Source: CAZSXU01 sp964610505
GTDB lineage: Bacteria > Arandabacterota > Arandabacteria > JAGLYR01
Assembly: GCA_964610505.1 (NCBI GenBank)
Contig: CAZSXU010000019.1
Location: 1-64,000 of the forward strand
Direction: 5' to 3'
DNA: 64,000 bases
Part shown: in pieces, positions 25,771-34,301 of the stretch
How positions within the stretch are numbered: position 1 is the first letter of the stretch
How the letters are laid out: each line of letters begins with the position of its first letter
The notes under the pieces: model-generated
Database searches by the model: none
The model's input: only the letters and a program-made list of their open reading frames with translations
What the model was told of the DNA's origin: nothing
Program-made: the position numbers and the translations under genes

Positions 25771-27147
25771 CTACCTTCTCTTCAGGCGAACTTCGGGCAC
25801 CGAGGACAGGACCCGCAGCCCCAGATAGTTTTCCACATCCTCCCGGCTTCTGAGGGAATGATCCAGTCGATCCAGAAAGAAAGCCAGGCCGATGCTCAGG
25901 AAGAGACTGAGAGCCGGGGCAAGCATGAGCCGGACCGGGTCCCGCGGGTTTGTCGCCTGCGGGCGAGTCGCCGGTGACAGCACCACGACCTCGTAGTCTC
26001 TGGCACTGACCTCCGAGATCTTCATGTGCATTTCTTTTGCCAGCAGCTCCTTGAAGGTGTTCGTGACCAGTCCGAGGGAACGCTCGTATTGATTCATGGT
26101 CATTTCCTTCTCCGGATAGCTGGCCAGATCCGCTTCCCATTGTGCCACTTGCCGGTTCAGCGTATTCAGTTCCTGACGAAGGACGTTGAGATCGGATTCG
26201 CGCATCTGGATCTCGATCTCCTCATAGCGCCGCATTCGCTCTTTCAATTCGCGAATCTGTTCTCTCAGCACCCCCACCTCCGGGTGGGTCGCTTTGTACT
26301 TGGATAGAATCTCTCTCTCTCGGGACTCGAGAATCCCCAGCTCCTGACGGGTTTGACGCATCATGTCTTGAACGTTCTCGTTCATTGAACCCGGAAGCGC
26401 CGCCGGCAACGTGCTCGCGGGACCATCGCTTCTCAATCTCAGACTCTCGTCGATTCGCGTGGATGCGGACGCGATTCTCAGCTCGAGGTCCGCCCGCTTC
26501 GCCTTCAGAATCCGTAGCTGCAGGAGAATCGCCTCCTTCTCCTGCTTGATGGAAGCGACTCCCATCTTCTCCGCGTATTCCCTCCGCTCCCGCTCCAGAA
26601 CCTCCAGATCTCGCTGCGCTCGCATCACTTCCTGATTGAACATCTCGTGTGCGTCAGGCAGCTCGAACAGCTCCTTGTGAAGAGAGATATACGCCTCGAG
26701 GATCGCGTCCAGACTCTCCCGGACAATCTTCTGATTCGTCGAGTAGTAGGAGACATCGATGATGTTCGAATTCCGCCTGGCGTCCGTCCCGATGTGATAG
26801 CGGTCGACCCAGGGAGGCCTGCCGGGTATGCCTTCGGCTTCGTATTTGCGCCGGAGGATCTCTCCTGCGCGGTCCGCGATCGGCTGGCTTGTGAGGATCA
26901 TGATCTCGGAATTCATGACCTCTTCCCAGGGCCGGAACTCGAGATTCGCCACCAGAGTACTCGAGCGCTCGCCCGGGCGAATCAGAATCTGCCCGTACGA
27001 TCTGTAATCGACAGTGGCCTTCGCGGCCTTCCACCCCACGTACACCGTCGACGCCAGAACCAGGCCGAGAATCACCCACTTCCGCCGCAGGATGATCGTC
27101 GCGAAATCGCGTATACTGGTTTCCCCGGTTGCCCGCGACTCTTCCAT
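25771..27147 (-). CDS. GumC/Wzz-type polysaccharide co-polymerase
   Basis: A 458-residue inner-membrane protein. There is one membrane segment near residues 25-45 (KWVILGLVLASTVYVGW), a long periplasmic region with extended coiled coil between about 170 and 390, and a second membrane segment near the C-terminus (LMLAPALSLFLSIGLAFFL). This is the Wzz/GumC architecture for chain-length control and export. No kinase domain is fused; the separate CpsD-like gene follows two genes downstream. ATG 27147 follows GGGAG by 7 nt and is preferred over the upstream in-frame codon. Confidence 0.9.
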   Translation of the reverse strand: MEESRATGETSIRDFATIILRRKWVILGLVLASTVYVGWKAAKATVDYRSYGQILIRPGERSSTLVANLEFRPWEEVMNSEIMILTSQPIADRAGEILRRKYEAEGIPGRPPWVDRYHIGTDARRNSNIIDVSYYSTNQKIVRESLDAILEAYISLHKELFELPDAHEMFNQEVMRAQRDLEVLERERREYAEKMGVASIKQEKEAILLQLRILKAKRADLELRIASASTRIDESLRLRSDGPASTLPAALPGSMNENVQDMMRQTRQELGILESREREILSKYKATHPEVGVLREQIRELKERMRRYEEIEIQMRESDLNVLRQELNTLNRQVAQWEADLASYPEKEMTMNQYERSLGLVTNTFKELLAKEMHMKISEVSARDYEVVVLSPATRPQATNPRDPVRLMLAPALSLFLSIGLAFFLDRLDHSLRSREDVENYLGLRVLSSVPEVRLKRR

Positions 27148-27173
27148 GCTTCTGCTCCCACCGTTGCTTGGTA

Positions 27174-27956
27174 CTAGTCTTTCCACTTTCGCAGGTAGTA
27201 TGTGTTCACTGCCGGTACCACGGTAGCCGCCACATCGAGAGCGAATTGCCTGAGATGGCTGATGAACCGCTTGGGCACGTAAATGATGTCATAGGGCTCA
27301 AGATACTCGTCCGTCCAAGGATCGTTTCCCTTGTACACGTCTCCCAGGTCGAGCCGAAGGGCCGAGATTTCGGTGGCGGAGACCCGTCTGAGGAGAACGA
27401 CGCTGCCCAGATTTGCCCCGTCTTTCGGTCCACCCGCCTCGGCGATGGCCGCCGTCACCGACAGAGATCTCCGGTATTCCACTTCGCCGGGCTGGAGGAC
27501 CATCCCGATGACGTAGACACCCGGAACCGCCACTTTCGTCACCGTCACCGTGACGGCGGGTTCGAGAAGGATGTCTGAGTACCCGGCCTCAATCTTCTCC
27601 GCCACGTCTCTCGGCGTGTGGCCGGCCACTCTGAAATCTCCGATCCCCGGCAGGGTGATGCGCCCGTCGGGTCGAATGGCTAGATCCCTGCTCAATTCCG
27701 GGTTGAAGAAGAAATCGACTCGCACGTGGTCGCCGACCTCCAGGCAGTAGTCGGCCAGCAGCCCGCCCTCGTACAAATCTACGTGAACAGCCGGGGTCGC
27801 CTCCCCGCCGCCGCCTTCGCCCCGAAGATCGACCGTCACGTGCTCCGCTCCACCCGAACAGCCGGCCATTGCCAGGAGGAACCCCGGGAGCAATCCCATG
27901 AGCACGCGGGCCGGAGCCCCCCGGACACCCACGGCTCCGTACCTAGTACATTCCAT
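27174..27956 (-). CDS. Wza-like polysaccharide export lipoprotein
   Basis: A 260-residue outer-membrane polysaccharide export protein. A hydrophobic N-terminus ends in LLAMAGC, a lipobox that predicts a lipid-modified Cys. The conserved export domain reads DYCLEVGDHVRVDFFFNPEL...RPDGRITLPGIGDF, followed by an SLBB-like domain. It would form or gate the outer-membrane channel with the GumC-like protein. The start overlaps the end of the phosphoglycosyltransferase gene by 14 nt. Signals near the start are weak and an internal GTG just before GVRGAPAR is possible. Confidence 0.9.
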   Translation of the reverse strand: MECTRYGAVGVRGAPARVLMGLLPGFLLAMAGCSGGAEHVTVDLRGEGGGGEATPAVHVDLYEGGLLADYCLEVGDHVRVDFFFNPELSRDLAIRPDGRITLPGIGDFRVAGHTPRDVAEKIEAGYSDILLEPAVTVTVTKVAVPGVYVIGMVLQPGEVEYRRSLSVTAAIAEAGGPKDGANLGSVVLLRRVSATEISALRLDLGDVYKGNDPWTDEYLEPYDIIYVPKRFISHLRQFALDVAATVVPAVNTYYLRKWKD

Positions 27957-28647
27957 CACCCGTCAACACCACCTTGAGCGTCTTGAGAACAATCACGAAA
28001 TCCAGAAACAGCGACCGCCGTTCGACGTACTGAAGATCCTTGGCGATCCAATCCCCGAAACTGATGCGAGTCGGGCTCGAGACTTGCCACAAACACGTGA
28101 TCCCCGGAGGCACGGACAATCGCATCGCCTGCTCCGGGGTGTACTGACTCGCCTCCTCTGGAAGATGCGGGCGTGGCCCGACGAAACTCATTTCACCTTT
28201 GAGGACGTTGACCAGCTGCGGCAGCTCATCCATCGCGCACTTGCGAATGAAGCGTCCGAACCGCGTGATTCTCGGATCCTCGCGCATCTTGAACAGCGGT
28301 GGCTCGGCCTCGTTCAGATGAAGGATGCCGGCTTTGGCCTCCTCCGCCCCTACTTCCATCGACCGAAACTTATAGAAAATGAAGGGATTCCCGCATCGCC
28401 CGATCCGTTTCTGCCTGAAAATCACCGACCCAGGAGAGTCGAGTCTGACCCCCAAGGAAATCAGCGCCAGAAGGGGTGACAGGACCACCAACGAGACGAA
28501 GGCAACGGTGAAGTCTATCCATCGCTTGCCTCGCTCGTATCCCATTCCGGGCCGACTTGAGTCCCTCGACGCAGAACTCTCAGAGGTGTCGGGATCCAGC
28601 GTCCGATCCGCGTTGTTCGACAGCATCACGAAATCCAAGGCATGCAC
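27943..28647 (-). CDS. initiating phosphoglycosyltransferase (sugar transferase)
   Basis: A 234-residue monotopic phosphoglycosyltransferase of the minimal PglC-like type: one hydrophobic re-entrant helix (KRWIDFTVAFVSLVVLSPLL) followed by FYKFRSM, CAMDELPQLVNV (catalytic Asp-Glu) and MSFVGPRPHLP. It would place the first sugar-1-phosphate on undecaprenyl phosphate. It lacks the extra membrane helices of the second enzyme at 11085-12578. It is the first gene after a long leader with a terminator, so it heads the operon. The first codons are uncertain: the frame opens with GTG at 28647 and no ideal ribosome site is visible. Confidence 0.9.
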   Translation of the reverse strand: MHALDFVMLSNNADRTLDPDTSESSASRDSSRPGMGYERGKRWIDFTVAFVSLVVLSPLLALISLGVRLDSPGSVIFRQKRIGRCGNPFIFYKFRSMEVGAEEAKAGILHLNEAEPPLFKMREDPRITRFGRFIRKCAMDELPQLVNVLKGEMSFVGPRPHLPEEASQYTPEQAMRLSVPPGITCLWQVSSPTRISFGDWIAKDLQYVERRSLFLDFVIVLKTLKVVLTGDGMY

Positions 28648-29000
28648 CCTTCGCGACGCCTAACACGCCGCGCCGGGAAAGAAAAAAGGCCGGGCACAGC
28701 GCCCTGCCTTCCACGGCGATGGAAGTCCATTCGGGTCGCTTGCCAAAGGTTCCCCTGCCCGTACAACTCGGGCGACGGAAATCACGGACCCAGGCGATAG
28801 AGTGTCAACAGATCTCCCTGAAGCACCCTCTGCGCCGAGCGCCGTTCAGTCACCCCAGATCGGGGCCAATCCTCTTCCCCACCACGCACCTCCCTGGGAA
28901 CCCTTAGCCATCTTCGATACGGAAGCTCCACCTCCTCCGGCAGGCCCGGCGGACCCACCGAATGCGTCCGGATGCCGACGTTTCATTCCCCAAATTAGTG
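28648..29000 (-). promoter_or_regulatory. long untranslated leader of the polysaccharide operon, candidate attenuator
   Basis: From the predicted start near 28994 to the first codon at 28647 there are about 345 nt without a supported gene. The last part can fold in two exclusive ways. Hairpin A-B pairs GCCCG (28769-28773) with CGGGC (28757-28761), leaving the terminator free to form. CGGGCA (28756-28761) can instead pair with TGCCCG (28691-28696), which would break the terminator. A further perfect hairpin (CTTCCA/TGGAAG, about 28709-28726) lies just before the terminator. A second TTGACA (28803-28808) has no good -10. I do not recognise a known riboswitch class. Confidence 0.45.
28682..28708 (-). 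terminator. intrinsic terminator in the polysaccharide operon leader
   Basis: On the minus strand a GC-rich hairpin (28688-28708: three base pairs, one mismatch, four base pairs, 5-nt loop) is followed directly by TTTTTT (28687-28682). It ends only about 35 nt before the first codon of the operon. No gene ends close upstream on this strand, the nearest stop being at 29055, so it fits an attenuator better than an ordinary 3' end. Confidence 0.65.
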
Positions 29001-29029
29001 AATCTACCACATATCTCGCAAAAAGTCAA
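29001..29029 (-). promoter_or_regulatory. sigma70-type promoter of the polysaccharide operon
   Basis: The minus strand shows -35 TTGACT (29024-29029), a spacer of exactly 17 nt and -10 TAGATT (29001-29006). It begins 25 nt after the stop codon of the preceding gene (29055). The flanks are AT-rich compared with the surroundings. Confidence 0.75.
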
Positions 29030-29054
29030 TCGCTTTCGCCGACGTCTAGCCTGC

Positions 29055-30053
29055 CTACGACTCCAGCTCCTCGAGAACCGCCGAGAAAAACAGTGGCAGC
29101 AGAACCTCGTGCTGGCCCAGGAACGTGAAACCCCGGCCGCCACCCAGCGTTGGCCTCCGCACAACGTTCTCCCTAGCCCGGTAATGCATGAGCATATCGA
29201 AATTTGCAGCCACGAATCCCTCCACCGGACCACCCAGATTCCGTGCAATCGATACGGCCTTCAGAAACACCTCGGGAAGGATGACGGCCGAACCCATGTT
29301 GATCACGACCCCCCCCTCGCCCAAGCCCTCCACCTGCTTGGCAAAAGCAAGGAAATCTCGGTAGGTGGTCTCCCCGATGGCCTCCCCCGAAGCGGTCGGA
29401 TGCTGGTGAATCGTGTCCGTGCCGATCCCCACATGGATCGTCACGGGGATCGAGAGCCGAACCGCCGTGGCCAGGATGCTCTCTCTTGCGTGCGGCGCGT
29501 CCCGGAGCACCCGTTCCCCCAGGGATTCTCCCAGGCCCAGGTCACCGCGGTAGCCCTCCAGAATCGCCTCATTCATGATGACGGCGGTCTCCTCCGTCAT
29601 TCCGAAGTCCCCATGCACAAGCGTTTCGGCGACGTCCTCCGAAGTCTGACCCCACATGGCCAGTTCGAAATCGTGGATTGCCACGGAACCGTTGCCCGCA
29701 AGAGCCGAGACGGCTCCCCGCTCCATCATCTGGATCAACAGGGGTCCGATTCCGCACTTGATCACGTGCCCGCCCAACATCAGAATTCGAGATCGTCCCT
29801 CGCTCCGGGCACGGACCACCGCATCGACCAGGCTCCGCAGGTCTCTGGCCGAAAGGACATCCGGAAGATTCTCGAGAAATTCGATGAAGCGGCTGCCCGG
29901 CCGGTACGGCTTTCCCAATTGATCGAGACGGACTTTGCTGGGACGCCCGTGGATGGACCGCGTCTTGATGCCGGAAAGATCACTCCGCGCGTATCGGGAC
30001 TTGGAACCGACGACCCGGTGGGTTCCATCTCGATTCTCGCTTCTCGATGTCAC
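29055..30053 (-). CDS. conserved protein of unknown function
   Basis: A 332-residue protein I do not recognise with confidence. It has no signal peptide or membrane segment. Strongly patterned blocks suggest an enzyme: RPSKVRLDQLGKPYRPG near the N-terminus, ILMLGGHVIKCGIGPLL (Rossmann-like), GNGSVAIHDFELAMWGQTSE, HGDFGMTEET, and IGTDTIHQHPTASG with several His and Asp residues. GTG at 30053 overlaps the stop of the DUF3108 gene (GTGA) and has GGGAGG before it; a longer upstream frame is a shadow. It is the last gene of the LPS-core operon. A sugar- or nucleotide-related role would be guesswork. Confidence 0.75.
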   Translation of the reverse strand: MTSRSENRDGTHRVVGSKSRYARSDLSGIKTRSIHGRPSKVRLDQLGKPYRPGSRFIEFLENLPDVLSARDLRSLVDAVVRARSEGRSRILMLGGHVIKCGIGPLLIQMMERGAVSALAGNGSVAIHDFELAMWGQTSEDVAETLVHGDFGMTEETAVIMNEAILEGYRGDLGLGESLGERVLRDAPHARESILATAVRLSIPVTIHVGIGTDTIHQHPTASGEAIGETTYRDFLAFAKQVEGLGEGGVVINMGSAVILPEVFLKAVSIARNLGGPVEGFVAANFDMLMHYRARENVVRRPTLGGGRGFTFLGQHEVLLPLFFSAVLEELES

Positions 30054-30871
30054 CTCGCCTCCCCTCCTCTCGCGCTCCACCCTCTGTCCAACGGCGTCCG
30101 CAGAGAAATCTCCTCCAGGATCGCCGTGATCGCGCCCACCTTGATCTTGCTTCTCATCCGGACCGGGAGCCGGCCGGCATCGTGCGCCAGCCAGATCCAC
30201 AACCGTCCCTCCTGCTTGAACAGACCCGTCGTCTTCAAGATCGGCTCAATCACGGTGCAAACATAATCCCCAACCGGAGTCGAAACGGTCTCTTCGCGAA
30301 CCGCCCGGACCTCAAGCCTGTAGTTCTTCTTGTTTGTCTGGTTCTCTACGAAGATCGGCCCTTTTTGCGGAAACTTGAGACACCTGACATAGTAGAGGGC
30401 GGAGAGAATGTCCTGGACGCCCGGTTCAAACGTCACCCACTCTCCGTCCGCGTACCGGGCCCGCCCGGCGTCGTGGTCGAACACCATGATCTCGTCCTGC
30501 CGGTAGGTTCCCTCCCGCAAGTGCTTCTCGTGTCTCAACGGAACCAGGCGCTCCACGTCGATCCATGTCTCGACCCGGTCCTCGACCGGATAGAACAACG
30601 AGAACAGGGCGTTGGATCGCACCTCAGAGACAATGTGGTAGCAGGGTCGCGAATCCACGTCTACAATGCCCTCGACGGCCATCCGCGCGGTTCCCGCCCT
30701 TACCGGCCCCCACTTCACGGCATACGTCAGCACTTCGCCCACGGCGAAAACCGGCTCGGGCAACGAGTCGTCCGCATCGGTCGAGCCCGCTCCCGCAAGC
30801 CCCAGACAGACCAGGGCTAGAGCAATCCCTGTTCGGGTTCTCCATGGGAGCCCAACCGTCATCGCTCTCAC
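30050..30871 (-). CDS. DUF3108 domain protein, secreted
   Basis: A 273-residue protein with an N-terminal signal sequence (basic start, hydrophobic TGIALALVCLGLAGAG). The remainder matches the DUF3108 pattern: LPEPVFAVGEVLTYAVKWG, PCYHIVSEVRSN, EIMVFDHDAG, DILSALYYVRCL and LPVRMRSKIKVG. This family is a predicted periplasmic or outer-membrane beta-rich protein of unknown function. GGAG lies 4 nt before the GTG at 30871. It follows a GT4 by 10 nt and is coupled by 4-nt overlap to the unknown gene downstream, suggesting a shared envelope role. Confidence 0.85.
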   Translation of the reverse strand: MRAMTVGLPWRTRTGIALALVCLGLAGAGSTDADDSLPEPVFAVGEVLTYAVKWGPVRAGTARMAVEGIVDVDSRPCYHIVSEVRSNALFSLFYPVEDRVETWIDVERLVPLRHEKHLREGTYRQDEIMVFDHDAGRARYADGEWVTFEPGVQDILSALYYVRCLKFPQKGPIFVENQTNKKNYRLEVRAVREETVSTPVGDYVCTVIEPILKTTGLFKQEGRLWIWLAHDAGRLPVRMRSKIKVGAITAILEEISLRTPLDRGWSARGGEAR

Positions 30872-30881
30872 GCGTCTCCTT

Positions 30882-32003
30882 TCAGGAACGTGCGGTTCCG
30901 TATCGCTCCAGAGTCTCGGAATAGAGACCCTCGGTTTTGTTCACGGTTTCTGAGATATCGAATTCGGATGCCCGTAACGTGGCCGCCCGGCTCATCCGTC
31001 GGATTTCCTCGGGCGAGCTCAGGATCTCCTGCAACGCGTCCGCCAGCGCATCCGGATTTCGGGCCGCTACCAATCGCCCCTCCCGCCCGTCGCGCACCAT
31101 CTCGGGAATCCCACCCACGCGCGTCGCGACAACCGGCAGCCCCACGGCCATCGCGTCGAGGATCGACGTTCCCAAGCCCTCCAGCCACGAGGCGCTCACG
31201 AATACTTCGGCGGCTCCGAGCAGCGCGCCGACGTCGTTCCGAAATCCGGTCAACGTGACATGATCCTCAAGCCCCAGAGCCTCGATGTCGTGGCGCACTC
31301 TTTCGACGAGAGGGCCGCTTCCCACAAGCACAAAATGCGCCTCCGGAACGTCCTTGACCACCTTTGCGGCCGCCTTCAGCAACGTCGCGTGATCCTTGTG
31401 AGGTGCAAGGGCGGCAACCGATATCACGATCCGTTTCGCGGCATCTATCCCCCATTCCTGCCAAACCTTCCGGTCGGGGATTCTCTCCACAGCCTCCACT
31501 GGGATTCCGCTGTGGATCGTCCGCACGCGCGAGCCATCCACCCCGGACGAGATCAGGACCTCTCGAACGTTCTCCGAGACCGCCGCGTACATGAGGCGCG
31601 GACACCGGTACTTCCACACGCTGAACGGATTCCTTCGCGGTCGGAAATCCACCCTTCGAGAGACGACCGACGGAGGCATCCGTCCCCAGAGCCGGGCCAG
31701 AAGTCCAAGACTGTGGGCGTGCGCCGTATGCAGGTGGCACAGTTGAGCGGCGAAGCGGCGGACAATTCCGGCCAGTCGCGCGCCTGCGACCAGATCCCAC
31801 TCGCCCCTCATCGCGAGTTCCGTTACACCAAGCCCGTCCGCTCGGGCCCTCTCGGAGAGTGGGGAGCCCGGCTGGCAGACCAACAGAACCGCGTGTCCTC
31901 GATCCAGGAGGCCACGGGCAAGGAGCAGCACCTGCCGCTCGCCACCGCGCCAACTGCCGGCCGTATTCACGTGCACCACCCGGAACTTCGCAGATACAGC
32001 CAT
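30882..32003 (-). CDS. glycosyltransferase family 4
   Basis: A 373-residue GT4. FRVVHVNTAGSWRGGERQ is the N-terminal strand and acceptor loop. VISVAALAPHKDHATLLKAA and ASWLEGLGTSILDAMAVGLP form the donor domain with the E-x7-type motif (EGLGTSILDA; the second acid is Asp rather than Glu). It stands in the LPS-core operon after the GT2 gene and probably adds a core sugar. The ribosome site is weak at the ATG. The donor is unknown. Confidence 0.9.
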   Translation of the reverse strand: MAVSAKFRVVHVNTAGSWRGGERQVLLLARGLLDRGHAVLLVCQPGSPLSERARADGLGVTELAMRGEWDLVAGARLAGIVRRFAAQLCHLHTAHAHSLGLLARLWGRMPPSVVSRRVDFRPRRNPFSVWKYRCPRLMYAAVSENVREVLISSGVDGSRVRTIHSGIPVEAVERIPDRKVWQEWGIDAAKRIVISVAALAPHKDHATLLKAAAKVVKDVPEAHFVLVGSGPLVERVRHDIEALGLEDHVTLTGFRNDVGALLGAAEVFVSASWLEGLGTSILDAMAVGLPVVATRVGGIPEMVRDGREGRLVAARNPDALADALQEILSSPEEIRRMSRAATLRASEFDISETVNKTEGLYSETLERYGTARS

Positions 32004-32042
32004 TGATTTTCTTCGCCGCCGCCCATGGCAAGCTGCCCACCG

Positions 32043-32789
32043 TCACCGGCGGTTCAATTCCCACAGTTTGGCGTATTTGAGGAAGACGGTGAACGACCCC
32101 AAAATACAGAGGAGTAGACCGTGCACGCCGTCGAGGAACCCCCGCTGGAAGACGTACATCTTCAGGAACTTGAACAGGGCATGGCCCAGGATCCCGAGCG
32201 GCCCGCTTTGCCGTCCCGCCTCAAACAGGTCTCGGGCGCCCCACGTCGCGTAGCGCTCCGCCTTCCCCAGATAGTCTCCCAGTGTTCGGTAGCTGTAGTG
32301 CACCAGGGCGCCGTTGAGAGTTCCCGTCTCCGACAGGTGCACCTCTGCGTGCACCCACTTTTGCACATACCGTCCCGCGTCCCTTTGAAACAGGCGGAGC
32401 ACACGATCCCGCTGCCAGCCACAACGGCGGATCTCGCGGCCCAGGAAGTAGTTCCTCCGGCGAATCCAGTATCCGGGTTCGGCGGTTTGCGAGTTTCGAA
32501 CGACCGCTTCGACTTCCGATCGAAGCTCGGGGGTCACGCGTTCATCCGCGTCCACGATGAGGACCCACTCGTGTGATGCCTGCGGAATCGCCCAGTTCTT
32601 CTGCGCCGCTGAGTTCTCGTACGGGTGTTGCAGTACCCGGGCTCCGGCGGCGCGACTGATCTCCACGGTTCGATCGGTACTGTAGGAATCCACGACGAGA
32701 ATCTCGTCTGCCCACTTCACGCTCTCGATGCACTCGGGAAGATTCCGTTCCTCGTTCAACGTGGGAATCAGCGCGGTCAGCGGGGTCAC
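32043..32789 (-). CDS. glycosyltransferase family 2, WaaE/KdtX-like
   Basis: A 248-residue inverting GT-A enzyme. LTALIPTLNEERNLPECIES is the typical start, and IVDADERVTPEL carries the Asp80-Ala-Asp82 metal motif. RRRNYFLGREIRRCGWQRD followed by RLFQRDAGRY is characteristic of the WaaE/KdtX group that adds glucose to LPS-core heptose. A C-terminal hydrophobic stretch (LHGLLLCILGSFTVFLKY-type) may attach it to the membrane. GTG at 32789 overlaps the stop of the nucleotidyltransferase gene (GTGA) and is preceded by GAGGGGA; the longer frame upstream is not used. Confidence 0.9.
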   Translation of the reverse strand: MTPLTALIPTLNEERNLPECIESVKWADEILVVDSYSTDRTVEISRAAGARVLQHPYENSAAQKNWAIPQASHEWVLIVDADERVTPELRSEVEAVVRNSQTAEPGYWIRRRNYFLGREIRRCGWQRDRVLRLFQRDAGRYVQKWVHAEVHLSETGTLNGALVHYSYRTLGDYLGKAERYATWGARDLFEAGRQSGPLGILGHALFKFLKMYVFQRGFLDGVHGLLLCILGSFTVFLKYAKLWELNRR

Positions 32790-33295
32790 GATGAAATCCC
32801 CTCGTCCTCGGGCCCGCGTCCCGGCGCGAACTTCTCCAGAACCGTCCGGATGACGTCCCGGCTCGCGTGTTTCTTCGGATCTCCGACGATCGCGGTCTCC
32901 CCCCCCAGAGATGCCATGATCTCTCTCTCCGGAACGCTCTCGACTCTGTAATCCGTCCCCTTGGCATGGACATGCGGTTTCAGAATGGACAGACACTCAC
33001 CCACGGTGGGTTCATCAAAAACCATAACCCAATCCACGCATTCGAGACCCGCCACAATTTCCGCCCTCTCGGCCGCGGGCATGACGGGCCGACCCTCGCC
33101 CTTGATCGCCCGTGTGGACGCATCGCTGTTGATCGCCACGACGAGGACGTCTCCCGATCGCCGGGCGCCTTCCAGATACCGAACGTGCCCAACGTGAAGG
33201 AGATCGAAACAGCCGTTCGCCAGGACGATCCGCTTTCCCTCGACCCGCAACTCTTCCAGAATCGGGCGCAGTTCCTCACGGGAGCAAATCTTCAT
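32786..33295 (-). CDS. rfaE2: D-glycero-beta-D-manno-heptose 1-phosphate adenylyltransferase
   Basis: A 169-residue cytidylyltransferase-like enzyme that makes ADP-heptose from heptose-1-phosphate and ATP. VLANGCFDLLHVGHVRYL has the HxGH nucleotidyl-transfer motif (His34, His37). The family's VVAINSDAS and GEGRPVMPAAERAEI follow. In enterobacteria this is the C-terminal half of HldE; here it is a separate gene overlapping the kinase gene by 20 nt. ATG 33295 follows GGAG by 7 nt. It supplies the donor for the four GT9 genes in the same operon. Confidence 0.94.
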   Translation of the reverse strand: MKICSREELRPILEELRVEGKRIVLANGCFDLLHVGHVRYLEGARRSGDVLVVAINSDASTRAIKGEGRPVMPAAERAEIVAGLECVDWVMVFDEPTVGECLSILKPHVHAKGTDYRVESVPEREIMASLGGETAIVGDPKKHASRDVIRTVLEKFAPGRGPEDEGISS

Positions 33296-34301
33296 CTCGC
33301 AACTCCAGGTTCGATAGGATTTCATCCATCGAGACGGTCGCGGTTCCCCGCTTCATCACAACCAGGGAACCGGCGCAGCTCGCCAGCAGAGCCGCATCCA
33401 ACATCGACGCGCCGGCCGCCAGACTCAGGGTCAACACCGCCGCCACGGTATCTCCGGCCCCCGTCACATCGGCCGCGTCACAATCCAGAAAGAGCGGCAC
33501 ATGCGTCACGCGGCCGCCCGTTTCGAATACCGACATCCCCAGCCGCCCGCGCGTGATCACCAACCCCTGACGGAGATCCAGCGAGCCGACCAGTCGCCTT
33601 CCGACCGTATGCAAGCTCTCTTCGTCGACGACCGACATCCCGGCCGCCGGGCCGGCCTCGGACTCGTTCGGGCAGGCGATCGTTACCCCGCGAAACAAGG
33701 GAAGTCGGTGCCTTGAGTCGGCAGCCAGACACCTGTCTTCCGTCCTCCCCAGATCGATGATGCGCTCCGCCAGCCGGGGAGAAAGCGTGCCTTGCCCGTA
33801 GTCCGAGAAGAGCACCGCCCGCAGCCGTTTCATTCGGGAAGCCACCGTTCGATAGAAGGGTTCCTCGAATTCCCGGGCCTGCACCGGATCTCCGTCCCGG
33901 TCGATCCGGACCAGCTGCTGCCGAACCGTGTGCAGGCCTCCGGCCATGACCCGCGTCTTGCGCACCGTCCCGGCGTTCGAATCGGTGAGAACGCCCGAGA
34001 CGTCCACATCCATCGAACGAAGTCCGTCAACCAGTTCTCGACCCGTCTCGTCGTCCCCGACGACACCGATGATGGCCGGACGCGCGCCCAACGCCCGCAG
34101 GTTGGCCGCCGCGTTGGCCGCTCCGCCCGGGCGCACCTCGGCCCTCTGGTACTTCAGGATCAGCACCGGAGCCTCTCGCGAAACCCGCCGGGTATCCCCA
34201 ATGATGTACTCATCGGCGATCATGTCTCCGATGACGGCCACTTCGAGATCTGCGAAGCGACCGACGATCCCGCGAAGGCGGTCCGTGTGCTCTCGGCTCA
34301 T
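33276..34301 (-). CDS. rfaE1: D-glycero-beta-D-manno-heptose-7-phosphate kinase
   Basis: A 341-residue PfkB/ribokinase-family sugar kinase, the counterpart of the HldE N-terminal half. AVIGDMIADEYIIGDTRRVS and RPGGAANAAANLRALGA are typical HldE substrate motifs, and DVTGAGDTVAAVL carries the catalytic Asp and anion hole. It phosphorylates heptose-7-phosphate at C1. ATG at 34301 overlaps the upstream GT9 stop (ATGA) and follows GGGGAG. The GmhB phosphatase and GmhA isomerase of this pathway are not in the window. Confidence 0.94.
   Translation of the reverse strand: MSREHTDRLRGIVGRFADLEVAVIGDMIADEYIIGDTRRVSREAPVLILKYQRAEVRPGGAANAAANLRALGARPAIIGVVGDDETGRELVDGLRSMDVDVSGVLTDSNAGTVRKTRVMAGGLHTVRQQLVRIDRDGDPVQAREFEEPFYRTVASRMKRLRAVLFSDYGQGTLSPRLAERIIDLGRTEDRCLAADSRHRLPLFRGVTIACPNESEAGPAAGMSVVDEESLHTVGRRLVGSLDLRQGLVITRGRLGMSVFETGGRVTHVPLFLDCDAADVTGAGDTVAAVLTLSLAAGASMLDAALLASCAGSLVVMKRGTATVSMDEILSNLELRDEDLLP

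Noticed and set aside
18803..28811. Exosortase/PEP-CTERM locus
   Set aside because: The ExeA-like ATPase, GumC-like and CpsD-like genes resemble those loci, but no exosortase gene or PEP-CTERM protein is visible in the window.
28648..29000. c-di-GMP (GEMM) riboswitch in the polysaccharide leader
   Set aside because: I looked for the conserved GEMM core (the GACGCAAAG-type segment and GNRA receptor pair) and did not find it. The leader is kept as an unclassified attenuator candidate.
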